From NCBI GenBank assembly GCA_025738555.1, contig JAOVFP010000004.1:5208001-5272000 (forward strand): a stretch of DNA of 64,000 bases. The letters are read 5' to 3'. Under the pieces are notes generated by a model, which saw only the letters and a program-made list of their open reading frames with translations, did no database searches and had not been told where the DNA came from. The stretch comes from Cyathus striatus (taxonomy: Eukaryota > Basidiomycota > Agaricomycetes > Agaricales > Nidulariaceae). Within the stretch, counting starts at the first letter, position 1, and each line of letters starts with the position of its first letter. This document shows, one piece after another, positions 45,515 to 58,315 of the stretch. A program made the translations under genes and the position numbers.

Positions 45515-45720
45515 TTGTTTGAGGATACCCCGAATGGGTGTGAAGACGTCAACTTCTGAGGAACGAGAGGGATTAACGAGAGAAAGGGAAGGGACGGGAG
45601 GTAGACTTGCCTTTGAACAAGATGGATAAGCCAATTACATATAAGTATATGGGCTGAAGCTTAGTCGGCCCAGATCTCTCAGTCTAAATGTTCAACAAAC
45701 CCATCCATGTCAGCTCGTGG
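45515..45720 (+). repeat. Tandem duplication, copy 2
   Basis: Second copy of the unit at 45170-45345, sharing CTTTGAACAA and CATCCATGTCAGCT. On the minus strand both copies contain AGCTGACATGGATG, which could encode a few shared residues, but no open frame is maintained. Confidence 0.55.
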
Positions 45721-47582
45721 CAAAAGGCCACAGAGGACCGCAGACAGCATAGGCCCACACGCGGCTTCCCAACCAGTATTATCCTTCCGTCACTAGGGTA
45801 CTCGTTGAGCTCCCGCGTAAGCTTCTGATTCGCGTTCCCGAGCTTATACTCCCCATCAACCACGATTTAACGCTATGGTACTTGGTGAGGGAAGCATGAT
45901 CGTTGCGAACCATTTCGTAGGTAGAGCCAAGAACAAGAAAGGTCCCTCTCCCGCCTTTCTCCTCCTCAGACGCGAATTTCCCCCTTCCTTCAAACAGTCA
46001 GAAGAGAGTTGCGGTTTGGGGCATGGTACCTTCACGGTATTCCCAATACCTTACCCGTAGCTGTGGGTATCGTTGCAGGCTAAGGCCTAGAAATGGCCCT
46101 ACTATCGCGAAAGGCGACTGCAATCCTCCATATCTCCGCACATTCCTCGGGGGTACTGTAGTACAGTCACATAAATCTAGAAACACCATTTTCAGCACCA
46201 GCTAACTATTATAACAGGCAGAAGCACGCACAGTCAACGTCAACACGTTTTCATCCCCCAGTCATGCAGCACGCCAGTAAGTAGACGATACTTGACACAT
46301 TCGTGTTCCGTCCGATAGGCATTGAACGAGGTCATTTGCAGTGAACCCATTTCGTCTGCTGTTAAAGGAAAGCAGTATTAGTGACTAAGTTAACGCGGGG
46401 GCGTAAAGATGGAGGGGAAGAGAGGACATAAGAACACTAACCCCAAATCCCTCTAATCCCATTTGACACGAACTGCCTATCCACCGCGGCATGTCAGGTT
46501 GGCATTACGCCAAGTTTGCAGTAGCCATGAGCTAAGGTTGATTGAGCAGCTTGATACGCCAGGATACGCCCTGTGCAATGCAATTGCTGTGGTAGAGGAA
46601 TAGCTGAGCTGTCCAGAGCGCGCGTAGCTCGTCCCTGGATCAGAAAGTTGAATCGCCATAGTATCTATCGCCTGATACTACTAAGGGGAGGATCAGTGTC
46701 ATGAAGGTCTTAACGTAGCAGAAATAGAGCGAGCGCTGCGACACGGGACGAATGGATATTCCTACGGAATGTAAGTAGCAAAAACTCACTAGGAACCATC
46801 GTCCATTTCATCAGGAGATTGAACCATATATATGTAACCATCTAAATCGTGAACTGAGACCATCCCGCAGTACTTATGTGCAAATGAAGAACAGAGAGAA
46901 GCTGCCCGGGGGAAGATGAGCAGTGTTGTAAGCTAGAGTTGGTTTCGAGCAAGGATCCTCGGTCCGACGTCGGAAGAGGAAGCAAAGCGATCATGTGATT
47001 ATGGTGATACGTGAAGTTCGAACTGACGCTGGTGCCACCGTGCAGGTTAGACCAAGATAGCACTTGTTCCGGGGCCAATATCCATCATCGACATGTGAAC
47101 GAAGAGCTACCATCATGCATCATGCATCATGGGTTATCTGTGATAATCTAGGGTTTTGAACGTTTAACAAAAGTTGCTGCTGCAAAGTGAGCCTTTTTGG
47201 TACTTTTGGCACAAGTGAGTAAAGTCTGCATAACACGTTCCCGATGCCCGGACAATCGTCATTGCCAAATGATGACTTATGGGGTAAGTACTGAGTTTCC
47301 GGATGACTCTGAGTCCACTAAATATATTGCTTCTCACACCGGACTTTCTAGTGATTGAATCATTCGATCTAAAATGATAACAACTTGTCAGACTTCAAGC
47401 CTCGTTATCATTCAAGCCCCAATGTCACTCAAGCTGCAAGAAGCATGTTTCCGCAGCCATCTGTTATAACGGAAAGTTCCTGCCTAATAAAGGTTTACGT
47501 TCATGATTTGCTCATGATGAATCATTCGATGGATACATTTAAATGAACAGTCCTAACTGTTTAGTAGGAACCTCCTACGACC
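45721..47582. other. No supported gene; upstream of the UbiA gene
   Basis: Contains three consecutive CATCATG-type words at about 47112-47130. No TATA box is obvious; CATTTAAATGA (about 47537) is the best AT-rich core upstream of the UbiA ATG. Confidence 0.45.
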
Positions 47583-48781
47583 ATGGCCAGTACTTCCTAC
47601 ATTAAAACCAGGCTTATCCCACCCAGTGCTATTCCGTATATTGAGCTTGCAAGACTATCTTACTTCTTGGGACCTAATGTAGTCGTTTGGCCATCAGGCA
47701 GGTTTTGATTATGACAATGTTATCTTTCATTAATCTACTAAAAATCCTGTAGTGTGGGCAGCGACTTTTGTTGCAACACAAATGCAACTTGATTTGCTGA
47801 ACTACATTAAGCTTATTACAGTTATACACTTGATTGCAGGGTTGTTGCTACACAGCATTGGGTCGACTTGGAATGACATCATCGATAGAGAGCTGGACTC
47901 ACAAGTTGGTAAGATCATATATCATAGTAAGGGTTTACTGGGCTAAAATTACTAATAGATCGTACAAAATATAGACCATTGCCAAGTGGACGAGTAACAC
48001 TTACACAGGCTTTCTATTTTCTTCTTCCTCAAGTCATTATTATGGCCGCAGTTCTCGTACGCACATCTTTCATGGCGTAAGTCAACATTTTGTTGTACAA
48101 AATATAACAGAACTAATATTTATCTCATAAAAGATTTTCTCTTGGGATCTTCAGCCTATTTTTCTTAGTTCCGTTATATCCATTCATGAAGAGATTAACC
48201 TACTGGCCCCAAGCATGGCTTGGTACGTAATAAACGGATGTTTTATTTTTATCTCTAATGCGTCATACATTCTATAACAGGTTTTACTTTCAGTTGGAAT
48301 ATATTTGTAGTATCCGCTATGTTAGTAAATGACATCCAATTCGGCCTATTTTGTCCAATGTTTATTGGGTCTATTTGGTAAGTTCGCAAGTTATAATTGT
48401 CCAACTTAGTACCGATGTTTATCATCCCGAACCATTAGTTGGTGCATTCATTATGATACTATATACGGGATGATGGACATAAAAGATGATAAACGTATCG
48501 GAATTAAATCCACCGCAATATTGTTTGGGAATTACGCCCGACCAATGCTGACAATATTTTCGGCTGTGTTTGTTTTAAGCCTTTGGTTTATGGGCAAGGT
48601 CATATCGGCTTCCACGGGATATTATCTGATCTCAGTTTTCTTGACATCTGTTCATCTTCTTTGGCAGTTGGCCGTGGTCGATTTTGATAACATTACCAGC
48701 TGCTCCAAAATTTTCTTCAGTAATTCCAACACAGTAGGCTACCTGGTATGGTTTGGACTACTTTTAGAATATTTGCATTAG
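47583..48781 (+). CDS. UbiA-family prenyltransferase
   Basis: Membrane enzyme that transfers a polyprenyl diphosphate to an aromatic acceptor (COQ2-like, or a secondary-metabolism relative). Six exons: 47583-47697, 47753-47908, 47959-48076, 48134-48222, 48281-48377, 48439-48781; 305 residues. Motif 1 reads NDIIDRELDSQVDRTKYRPLPSGR (N-D-x2-D-x3-D, two parts), and motif 2 YDTIYGMMDIKDDKRIGIKSTAILFG (Y-D-x3-Y-x2-D-x2-D-D), the Mg-diphosphate ligands of the family. Hydrophobic helices surround them. Length matches family norms. The first intron has a GC donor (GCAGGT at 47698) instead of GT; an allele-specific splice weakness is possible. COQ2 usually carries a mitochondrial presequence; the N-terminus here (MASTSYIKTRLIPPSAIPYI) is short, which slightly favours a non-mitochondrial enzyme (inference). 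Confidence 0.93.
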
Positions 48782-49222
48782 TATATCCTTGCAGGTGTAC
48801 CGTATGGCAATGCAATAAATAGTTACTTGCCTTCCTTCCAATTCATGGGCGCTATGTTCCTGTCAATAGGCAAATGGCTCACGTCTCCGAGTCCTTCGGT
48901 CACATTCAAGTCTCATATCCAAAATCTCGCTCTCTGCATCCTAATCTAGGAAGTAGCTCACTAGATTTCGAAATCACATGGTAAATGTTAGGGTTCAGTG
49001 AGAAGACGGGGTAATGGTCAGGATGTCGATCCTCCTGGATCCCTACACATGTCGTTCCGAGCCGAGCGTTCGTAATTGGGTCTCTCTGCAGTATATAATA
49101 CGTCTCGACGTTAGATGATTTAGTTTAGAACTTAAGGCGTAAGTCACAACATGTATATTTAATTAAATTTAAATTTACACACATAAGATAGCTACTAATA
49201 ATATGGTTACATTTACTGCTTC
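48782..49222. other. Convergent intergenic region
   Basis: 440 bp between the 3' ends of the UbiA gene and the minus-strand DUF6533 gene. No feature beyond AT-rich 3' UTR-like sequence. Confidence 0.5.
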
Positions 49223-50840
49223 CTATAGTACAGTGGTTATTGTGTGACGTGCAACTATTATTTCCAATGGAATAATAACTGGAGCTGGTCCATTTTCAGG
49301 GGTCTGTTGTCCAGCTTCTCGAAGCGAAAGATGCATTCTGTTGATCAGAATAGCTACGAACCTTCAAAGCTGATCTGTCAGCTCTTTTGGTCATAGTGAA
49401 AAGATGTAATGATCACATTAAGTCAGGTCTGTTTAAACGGAATTAGTGCCTTCAGCAACGGACATTTCGAATAAATATGATACTCACACTGCTGTTATCA
49501 ACGCTAAGCTTGGTGGTGCGTTAAAACCTAACAGAACCCAAAGTAGGGTACACGAGAAAATAGCTAGAAAAAATATTGTTCCATCTCGTTGAACTACTTT
49601 GATCCATTCTAATGTTGGAAACCAAATTTTCCGTGAAGATATGGTAACCCATAGCGTTAAAATAAAGACTAAGGTCTCAAAACTTAGCGCAAGCAAAAGA
49701 TAGGCGACAGTTAACCAATAACTAAAGCATATATTAGTCATTACTGAGAAAAACCCTCGACAATTGAAGGATGTCCTTACGTCCTAGGATTCGGGAAAAG
49801 CTCGCATACTTAAAAAGGACTTAGCTTTAAGAAGTTGAACCTCAGCAAATCTGAGTACTTACTTTGGAACGTATTTTTGTTTGGGCTCTCTTCAACTTCC
49901 GTTTCTGTTAGACTTACGGGATCTAATTCATGATCAGTGACGAGAACAGAACAGATAGTGCATATGACCTACCCCCACTACTATTTTGGCCGATCTTCGA
50001 GAATATATAAAATGCTAGAATTAACTGCGCTATAATATGAAGTCCAAGAACAGTCGATATTATTTTATTTCTCTTTGTTAACACATGGATTCTACAAAAA
50101 TGTTAGCGTTTAATAGTAACTACTGTGAAACTGCACACTACCGAAGGGATAGAAATATCTCTGCTATTGTGAATATTATTACGGTCTGTATGAACTCCAT
50201 GATGGCAAATCGAGAACAGCTGAATAGTTTATCAAAATGTCGGCGAGGGGTGGGTATTCATCGGAAATACTATACATCTAATGTATACATGTTATAGTTC
50301 TGGTTCAATTAGAATTAAACAGTTTCGTGCTTACTGATTCAGTCCACCCAGGCAGAAAATATGCTATTTCAATTTCAGCTTCCGCATTTTGACGTTTCAC
50401 CAATATGACTCACAGGTTAAGACTATGATACAAAATGCCATGCTGATATATCGGTTCTAATTAACAATTAGATAGGTTTATTACACAGAAATAGGTTTTA
50501 CCAGGAAGAACAGAATTGTGGCTGGAATACAACATTTAGCATGGTTACTATTCTATCTGTAACGGTGCAATGCTTACCGGGAGTTTTCCTCTTTCGCCAC
50601 ACGAATGTAATCTGCGCGTAAGGTTAGTATTGCAACCGATTATGAAGTTGTACATAAACAAAAGATCACCTCTTGTGGAAAGCTTAAAATATAGTCATAC
50701 AGAAGGAGAGTGGATGCAGCCACATAGTAATACTTCGTTGAGAGTCTGTTTAATCGTCAGTACAACAATTAGCAATCACAGTCGGCGTTTGCCACATACA
50801 TGTTGGACAGTTTCTGTACATCGGGTTTGGGAACGGACAT
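49223..50840 (-). CDS. DUF6533-type multi-helix membrane protein, copy 3
   Basis: Same family as 31386. Start 50840 (MSVPKPDVQKLSN), donor GTATGT at 50799. Exons follow at 50745-50670 (LSTKYYYVAASTLLLYDYIL, SFPQE), 50611-50578 (ITFVWRKRKTP), 50521-50502 (ATILFFL), 50456-50414 (NRYISMAFCIIVLT), about 50219-50153 (CSRFAIMEFIQ ... AEIFLSLR), 50092-49973 (IHVLTKRNKIISTVLGLHI ...), about 49930-49874, 49747-49487 (NICFSYWLTVAYLLLALSFE ... VVQRDGTIFFLAIFSC), and the last exon VFVAILINRMHLSLREAGQQ to the stop at 49223-49225. Intron positions in the DUF6533 part equal those of copy 1. The junction at 50414/50219 does not keep frame in my model and may hide a small exon. No internal stop. Confidence 0.85.
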
Positions 50841-50897
50841 ACTTGGCCGAGCCCTTACTGAGCGTGGGTTAGCAAGGGAAGCGGTTAAACCACTTGC

Positions 50898-50904
50898 ATT
50901 TATA
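50898..50904 (-). promoter_or_regulatory. TATA box of DUF6533 copy 3
   Basis: TATAAAT on the minus strand, about 58 bp upstream of the ATG at 50840. Confidence 0.5.
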
Positions 50905-52565
50905 TCCTAGCCATTAACAACGTAGTAGTAAAATTGGATATCTTTTTCTAGTGTTGTAGTAATGCGGGCCTGGTACTAGTTTCGGCAGTGCTTGATTGAT
51001 GCAACAGACTTGATCTTGTTGGGTAATGATCTTGTAGGCATGATGGTGAGTATTTGATCGATAAAACGGAGTACAAGACCTAATGACCAACATTAGTGAT
51101 TAAAAGCGGCGCAGGGAAAAATGAAACATCATCACATAGATAGCATATCCTGAGTGCTTGTAGAACGGTAAAAGAAATGCGATATCATTGTCGCTGAAGG
51201 TTATAATCAATTGTGCCGTTTAGTCTATGATTACTGGTGTCCACAATGTATAGCTTTTGAATCCCAATGCTTCGACTCTGCGGAACAAGCAGTGATGAAT
51301 GGAAGTAGAATGTCTTGTCATAGGTTCCTAAGAATACACACATAAGATATGGGAACATCTTGGTAGGCGCATTCCAAGACGACTACAGTGGGTGCATCAG
51401 TCCGGGGCGAGATCCGAAACCACTAACCTGGTCATCAGGAAGAGTGGAGATTTCAGCTGAGGGCATCTCTCTGTACCCAGAAAGTTATTTTCATGAAAAA
51501 TTATGATACTTTATGCCAATGAAGGTCACTTTGTATGGTGTGTTAAGCCGCCGAGTGTCAATCATTCAACGCTTCCATTCAGAATCAATCGACGAATAGC
51601 ATAGCCTTGAATCTGTAAGTAGTAAAGTTTCTCCGACCTTTCACCCACAGGAACTGTCGGGCGAACGCCATAAACACCAATGAAGGGAGAGGATGGTTCC
51701 GGCAAGTATTTTCCACGCCATGCTGCTCATAACTTAGTAACATGGTAAGGAGGACTCGAATAGCGGGGATCGCCAACTTGATCACAGTGTGGCTCGTGAC
51801 TTCTGGACTTAAAGCTAATGCTAGAGAGCGCTTGAGCACAACTTGAGAAAATTCGAGTACGGCACCCGCAGTGCTGGAAAGACCATGCATGAGAATGATG
51901 TTCCAGATTCCGAGGAGGTATTCTGGATCCCAAGTTGACATCAGATGTGGGCATCAAGAATAACGGAAAACTCGCATGGCCTTCTCAAGTCTGTTGGCCC
52001 TATGACTGAGACAACCTCTCAAGAACCAGAAGGCCATGGACGAACACTTCTTGACAGTGGTATCAGTATCATGTCAAAAATAGAACTCTCCCATCCGGGA
52101 GGATGGTATGTTTGCACTAAATTTCGAAAACATACATTTCATCGGAATATATCAAGTAGTAATATGAAGTTAGAACACGATGATGATACATACTGTTCGC
52201 GTGATTCAATCATAAAACACCTAACCTCAAAACCCCCCAACTTGACCTTCAAGTTTCGGCTCCTCCAGCTCCTCCTTCCTTGGCCCTCAAGGACAGACGG
52301 TCGGGCGGGCAATCGTAAACGCCAATGATGAGGCTCCTAGTAGGCTGTTATCCAGCACCTTATTAGCCTCTTCAGTGCTATTGATTAGATCATGTCGGGA
52401 CACCTAGTCTCGACCCAAGACCGTTCACGGATAAGTGAACACATCCACGCAGTGGACGGTCTTGTACCAAAATACCGGTTTTGATAGGGCAGTGTAACAC
52501 GATTGGTAACCATTACATTCGCAAATGAAGTGTGTCTTACATAATGTAAGATTTTATTTACTGGG
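50905..52565. other. No supported gene
   Basis: 1.6 kb spacer with normal CpG content. A 118-codon minus-strand frame (51585-51941) is open but has no recognisable family. Confidence 0.45.
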
Positions 52566-52951
52566 GTGTCACACAGTCTAGGCCCAGAAAGAGATAACAT
52601 GGCGGGGGAGATTAGCGCACTGCAAGTGAAGTGGATGTTGTCTACCACAGAAATACCACAGCCAACAAACAGTGAAGAATCTGAACAAGATGAGTTCTTA
52701 CTGTGTACACCACACTCCTCCCTAGCAGAACTTCCCCAGCAACCCAGCACTCCAATAGGACATTTAACACACCTCATAACTGCAAAACCCCTACAGCTAC
52801 TGTTGCTCCACCAAAATTTTGGCCACGCCTGTGCAAGGTCATTCCTCTGGAAGATATTGCTGATGAAGGTGAGGATCTTTATGGTTTCAGACCCAGTGAT
52901 TGGCAGATGGAAGTGTTTGAGACATCAGCAAAGTTTGGGTCTACTAACTGA
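52566..52951 (+). pseudogene. Degraded coding fragment (LYGFRPSDWQ)
   Basis: Two overlapping plus-strand frames each look partly coding. The upstream one gives TTEIPQPTNSEESEQDEF, the other PPKFWPRLCKVIPLEDIAD, EGEDLYGFRPSDWQMEVFE. The second resembles the segment leading into a DEAD/RecQ-type helicase Q-motif (Y-G-F-x-P-x-x-W-Q), but the match is weak and the helicase core is absent. The switch of frame near 52750 suggests a frameshifted remnant. It lies at the left border of the CpG-poor domain. Confidence 0.3.
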
Positions 52952-52954
52952 TTC

Positions 52955-54260
52955 TACATAGCACTATATAGTAGCATAGCATCAAAACAAAGACCCCCCT
53001 TTATCAGAAGCTGTATAGGCTTCTACTTGTGCTATAGAGATCTATATAGTTTGTACTGTGTGCTATAGGTTGCTATGGAATAACTGATGGCACACTATGG
53101 AGCACTATAGAGCTATCTGAGCACACAGCGAGTTGCTATGGTAGTTATACAGATGCTAACATATATATTTAAAATACTACTGCTTCTTGCTTATGACTTT
53201 GTGATGTCAAATTACAGATTATACTTAAAATAATATTACATATATATACAATTTCCCTGGTACCTAACATCTCAGACCACCTACTTTATAACTGTACCTT
53301 CCTACATGCCTTGGCTCACCACTCCTCACCATAACATATCATTCACAATTTAACATCCTGCTGCCAGACTCTCGACCATATTCCTACTAATTCTCTGCCA
53401 GCACACAATACCCACAGCTGCAATTATCACATTCCAAACAGTGTTATGGTCTTTGACTCTTGAGTGGGATCCCAGGTGAGACAGAGGCAAGCATTTACCC
53501 AAGCTCGTGAAGTGACATGGCATTGTCAGAGTTTATGTGCCATAGTAAATATACCTATATGCTTTTAGTAAAAGAGGAAAGAAAATAAAAGCTACACTCA
53601 CATATTGCTCAGCACGAGTCAGCAAAATGGGTTAGAGCTGAGAGGGTAAATGTCCAGACACAACTTGAAGGCAAAGCTGGTGGTGAGACTGATATCTTCG
53701 AATAAGGCAACTGTCAACATCACAGTGAGCACATAAACCCTGATAGCAGAAAAAGAAAGAATGATATGAGAGAGAAGTGGACTCTGAAGCTCTTGGTGGT
53801 AAGTTGGTGGTTGATGTTGACATTTGAAACTTGAAGCTTGGTGCAGACAAACATTAACTAGGACTTCACATTTATGTACTTATATTAATATCAGGATGAC
53901 AAGCCAATGGGTTGGCCATGGTCCACGTGAGCACTTGTTCTGACGACTCAGAAAAGTAATTCAAGAGTTATCAAGAAATTGAGGTCAAATTGAAGTTCAT
54001 TACTATGTAGGACTTCCAGTGTTTAAATTGGGCTATAAGATGCTATTTAGCTCACCACTGTATACCAAAGGAACTATACAAGAAGTCTGAAAACTATGAA
54101 ATGCTAGCCATGCTCATGACTTTGCTATACAGTACTATATAATGAAGTGTGTCTGCTAGTGATTGCTATGGCATGCTGTTGGATAGCTACATAATTTTAG
54201 TTTGCTATGGGCTGCTATGGGATTAGCTGATGTGCTATGTCTAGCTATGGGAAAAAATCT
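52955..54260. mobile_element. Possible foldback element with TGCTATGG/CATAGCA motifs
   Basis: Both ends are dense in a short motif: CATAGCA, TGCTATAG and TTGCTATGG at 52965-53155 and again at 54020-54250 (TGCTATGGGCTGCTATGGG). Read on opposite strands the two arms share several words. The 870-bp middle has no gene. Architecture resembles the GGTAC element at 3850 with another motif. TSD and exact ends not determined. Confidence 0.4.
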
Positions 54261-55704
54261 GCATTTGCTGATGGAGAGTGGCAGGAAAACAATGCAATGG
54301 TGGTAGCAGGAACAGGGCATGGGAAATTCTTGATCTTCATTATGCTTGCCAATGCAGTAGGATTATGGGTCCATTTTACCCCCAAGCTCATAGAATAGCT
54401 GATGGAATATAAGAGGCAGTTTTCTGAGAACAGACTCAGGCCTGAGCTGCATGGCCTTTAGAATGATAGAAAGTGAGTACAAAGTCATTGAGGGGCTGAT
54501 AGCACCTTTTATAGCAGCAGGGACTTTATCATCGAAAGTGTCAAAAGTAAACTTAATACAGGGCATTTCGAGAGGCAGAGTGAGCACATAAGTAGTAAAC
54601 CAAGCTTACTACTGTGCATGTGAATGCAGATAATTTGTGGATCACTTGATTTGTGACCCTCAGTAAAAATGATCTAGTTAACTTCTAGTCACCTTTTGGT
54701 CATAGCAGGGTAGAACAATAGTCAACTTTCAAGCTTCAGCACTCTGATAGCAGGGGTTGTCACTTGGAAATTTAATTCACTTATGTACTTATAATATAAC
54801 AATGTGAAAAACATATATTGCTTCAATACAGGTATAGTACACAATACATCTACCAATCCACAACTAATAATGAATAATCACCAATGCCACTGCAGATTCA
54901 CACCCTCATATACCTACATGATACATCAGCAAAAGCTCCTAGTCAGTAAATTGGGGTTGATGATTGGTTGAAATCTGGAAAAACAATGAGCAAGCTGCTA
55001 TGGTGGATGTGATTGTGGGGGGTACATGTGGAAACTGAATGAGCACCAGTGAAGCACAATACTTATAAATGAGGACAGGCTAAACACAAACCTATGCACA
55101 CCCCAGCATATACCATACCACAATACCAACTTATATAAGTCTCTGTGGATGAGTGAGCCTGACATCTGGAGTTGGCCAGGACAAGCTGATTGGTTGAGGA
55201 CCTGGTTATGTGTAGCCTACAGACATTGTATTGAGATCATATTTCCTGAACAGAATAGACCTGAGGTACTTGCCTGCAAATATTTCCCCCCTGTGGTTCA
55301 AGCCAAATGCTGTCAATAGGAAACATATGGGTCTGCAAATATAGTTTATGGAGAGGCATCTGACATCCCTTGGCAACTTGATGTTATTGGGGGGGGGGGG
55401 GATGAGGAATGTAATTTTGAAACCAATACATAGAGGGACAAAATCATCAGCAAGAGTAAGAGGAAAGGAGGATGTGGAATAGGTTCAAGTTTGGATTTGG
55501 AACCAATTGGTATGTGAAACATGGAGTTTTAAAGGTTTATTTGCTCAAGTTGATACATATGATTTGTATTAGTAATGTATTGCTGGTCCACCTAAATTCA
55601 CTAGTGCTATGATCTATCATATCTCTAGCTTTGAGGACTTGACCCAGTTTTGTTGTAGATAATGTTATTTAATGCACCCTTAATTACCAATGCAGATATA
55701 ATAA
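54261..55704. other. No supported gene
   Basis: CpG-free AT-rich DNA. A run of 13 G lies at 55389-55401. Short minus-strand frame at 54363-54587 not supported. Confidence 0.5.
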
Positions 55705-55805
55705 TATATCTGAATTTAGGCTCAAACCAACAGCCAGGTAAGTAGTCAATGATATGGCACCTTTCCACTGTGTATCACTGTAAGTATATCAATTTCTCCT
55801 ATTCA
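55705..55805 (+). repeat. Dispersed repeat pair, copy 1
   Basis: Shares AGGCTCAAACCAAYRGCCAGGTAA, then GATGATTTG/AATGATATG, CACTGTG and TATCAATTTCTC with 60533-60625 in the same orientation. Unknown element. Confidence 0.65.
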
Positions 55806-57440
55806 TAATGTTCTATAATCCATTGGAATGTTTACTGAGATCAAGGACCAAGTTATGGAAGAGTTACTTGTTTTTCTCACATTACCTGTGTGTTCATATT
55901 GGCTGATGGGAACAAGCACAGGCCACATTCATTGGTGTACCAGTAAAAACATAAGTCCAGGGTGTTGCTTGTGATATGGTCTCAGGTGTTTGCTCCTTTT
56001 CTTTGCTGTGTTGATAAGCTAGAGGCTGAATGTAAGTATGTGCAGAATGGGATTAATGGTATAGCTACCATCTTTTTTTTGCATATGATGATAGCTTATT
56101 ATTAATGACTCTCTTGGTATCAGTATCAGCCCTGTGTAGTTGGGGGTGAGTTCTGGGAGTGGATTGATTAGTGTTCCCTGAAATGAAGGTTGTTGTAAGC
56201 ATGGCCTCACATTCTCATATATGCTCACCCAATCTTACCACCAACATGTGCCCCTCACACATTGATCACTTCCACACTTTATTCCCACTCTTTTTCACAC
56301 TATAAAATACTCCTTTATCCTCCTTCATTGCCCACTCTTACTCACAGACAATGAAGGTACATTATCTAAACTAGATACTGTTGTAGACTCTTACTCACAG
56401 GCAATGAAGATACACTTTGATCCTGTCAACTTACATTTGAGTCAGTGAGGCTGCCAGAACATGACAGCCTTTCAGTTGTACCATTATGTCATTGGAGAAG
56501 GTACTAACATTTCTTTCATCCCCCCTGTATGAAGGACAAATATATTCTATGTAAATTGGTACATGAGACTATGCACTCCTATGTACATACAACACCCTCT
56601 TTCAACCACCTTATCTCACACAGTCATCACCATCAGTGTACCACCTCATACTACTGAATCTAAGCAATCAAGAGATGCAGAGATTTTCAAGCCTCCCACA
56701 CTGGGTGTTCATGGAGAAGTTGTGAATTATGGTGGGTTGGGTGTGGATAAGCAGAGTAGTGGATATGACATAAGGAGTGGGAGTAAGAGTGGGAGTGGGA
56801 GTAGAAGCAGTGTGAGTGCTGTAGGCTTAGGATCAGAGGATTTTCATGTGCTTTACTCATGGGATGATTTTATAGGTTAAATGCAGTTCATTACCTATAT
56901 ATAATATTAATGTATGATTTCTAGATAATAGAGGCAATACTAATTTTAATGGATTTGATAATATTACAAGCTAAGAAATGTGAGAAGAGGAATTTTTACT
57001 GGAATACAGCTTTGATATAGCTACATTATTTCATCAGAACATCCAGTTTTAAACATGCCAGTTTAAGGATCCAACTGGGATCCAACCTACTTCTGGCCTC
57101 AAATTATTTATTAAATGTGTTGTAGCTCCTATGATCTTACTACAAATCTAGACAATCACTTTATTTATACTTAGCAAAGTGTCATACTACTGCAGAATAG
57201 TGTAGAGCAAGCAAAGTGCCTGCAATGCAAAACATGATATCTCACACATCTGAGGACATTCCAAAATCAGATTACATAATCATGCATCATGCTGGAACAT
57301 GTGTCCATATGTGCTCCACTCATCTCAACTTATCCTCACCTCCCTGCTTGCCCTGTCTTTCCAATTCTCTCTTTGTGTTTCAGCTATGTTTTCTATTTAG
57401 TTTTCATTCCTTAATCCAATATTGTTGTCCACCAGTGTGT
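55806..57440. other. No well-supported gene
   Basis: Contains a short imperfect direct repeat (ACTCTTACTCACAGRCAATGAAG at about 56333 and 56388). An open frame at 56563-56880 (plus) encodes a Ser/Gly/Arg-rich C-terminus (GYDIRSGSKSGSGSRSS) and could be a remnant of a protein exon; evidence is weak. Confidence 0.4.
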
Positions 57441-57701
57441 AGAAAACCGAGCTCTTTACACTCCCCCCCCTTACACCTGAAGTTCATGTGAAATTCATGT
57501 GAAATTCAGGTGAACTTTTTCACATTATTTTTGCTGAATTTCACTAACAATTTCATCTGAATTTCAGGTGAATAATTCACTTGATCTTCACATGAATTTT
57601 TCACCAGAAATTCATGTGAAGCTTATACAATAGTAATGAGCTTCAATTGTATTTCATAGTGTTGCTTACTAATAATAAAAATAAATGTATATAGCAAATA
57701 A

Positions 57702-57790
57702 TGACCCCAGTCAGAATTGAACCAACAGCCTCAGAGTGATAACTAATAGTTTTTCCCACAGCATACCAATTTACCACTACACCATAAAGA
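57702..57790 (-). tRNA. tRNA-like sequence, probably not functional
   Basis: On the minus strand a TGGTGTAGTGGTA A-box is followed, at roughly tRNA distance for an intron-bearing gene, by GGTTCAATTCT (B-box-like) and TGGGGTCA. The 5' side (GTCTTTA) does not pair with the 3' side (TGGGGTC), and no clean anticodon arm forms. Best read as a tRNA-derived piece inside the TIR element. Confidence 0.3.
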
Positions 57791-58184
57791 CTTGTGTAAA
57801 ATAGTTATTTCCCACACTATATACCTCTATCAACCCTCCGCTTTCTAATACTTTGTCACATGATTGAAATATCACATGACCAAAACATGTCACACCATTG
57901 TTAATTCTTGCTTCTTGCCACATCACTATCATTCACTCCTTTCTCCCCTCCCTCTCCCCCCTCCCTCTTCCCTCCCTTCCACTACTTGATCCTTCCACCC
58001 TCACTCCTCTATTTCACTCCTCCCCTATTGGGAGGCACACAGTGAGTGGAAGGGGCAGGATGGCAGGGCAGGAGGGGTGGGACGATGAGTGCGTAAGGTG
58101 GGAGGGGCAGGATGGTGAGTGTGTTAGGGCACACAACAAGCACAGGAAGTGGAATAGTGAGCAGAGGGGCAGAATAACAAGTGG

Positions 58185-58315
58185 GATGGAGCACACAGCA
58201 AGCAAGATGGGGTGTACAGTGAGCGGAGGGGCAGGGATAGTGAGCAAGATGGGGTGTGCAGTGAGCAGAGGGGCAGGGATAGTGAGCAGGATGGGGTGGG
58301 ATGATGAGCAGGATA
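58185..58315 (+). repeat. G-rich minisatellite, 42-bp unit
   Basis: About three tandem copies of a 42-bp unit starting GGGGCAGGGATAGTGAGCAA; 42 is divisible by three, so long frames exist on both strands (175 codons on plus) and should not be taken as genes. Related degenerate units reach back to about 58060. Confidence 0.75.

Noticed and set aside
51585..51941. 118-codon minus-strand frame
   Set aside because: No splice context, start context or recognisable motif.
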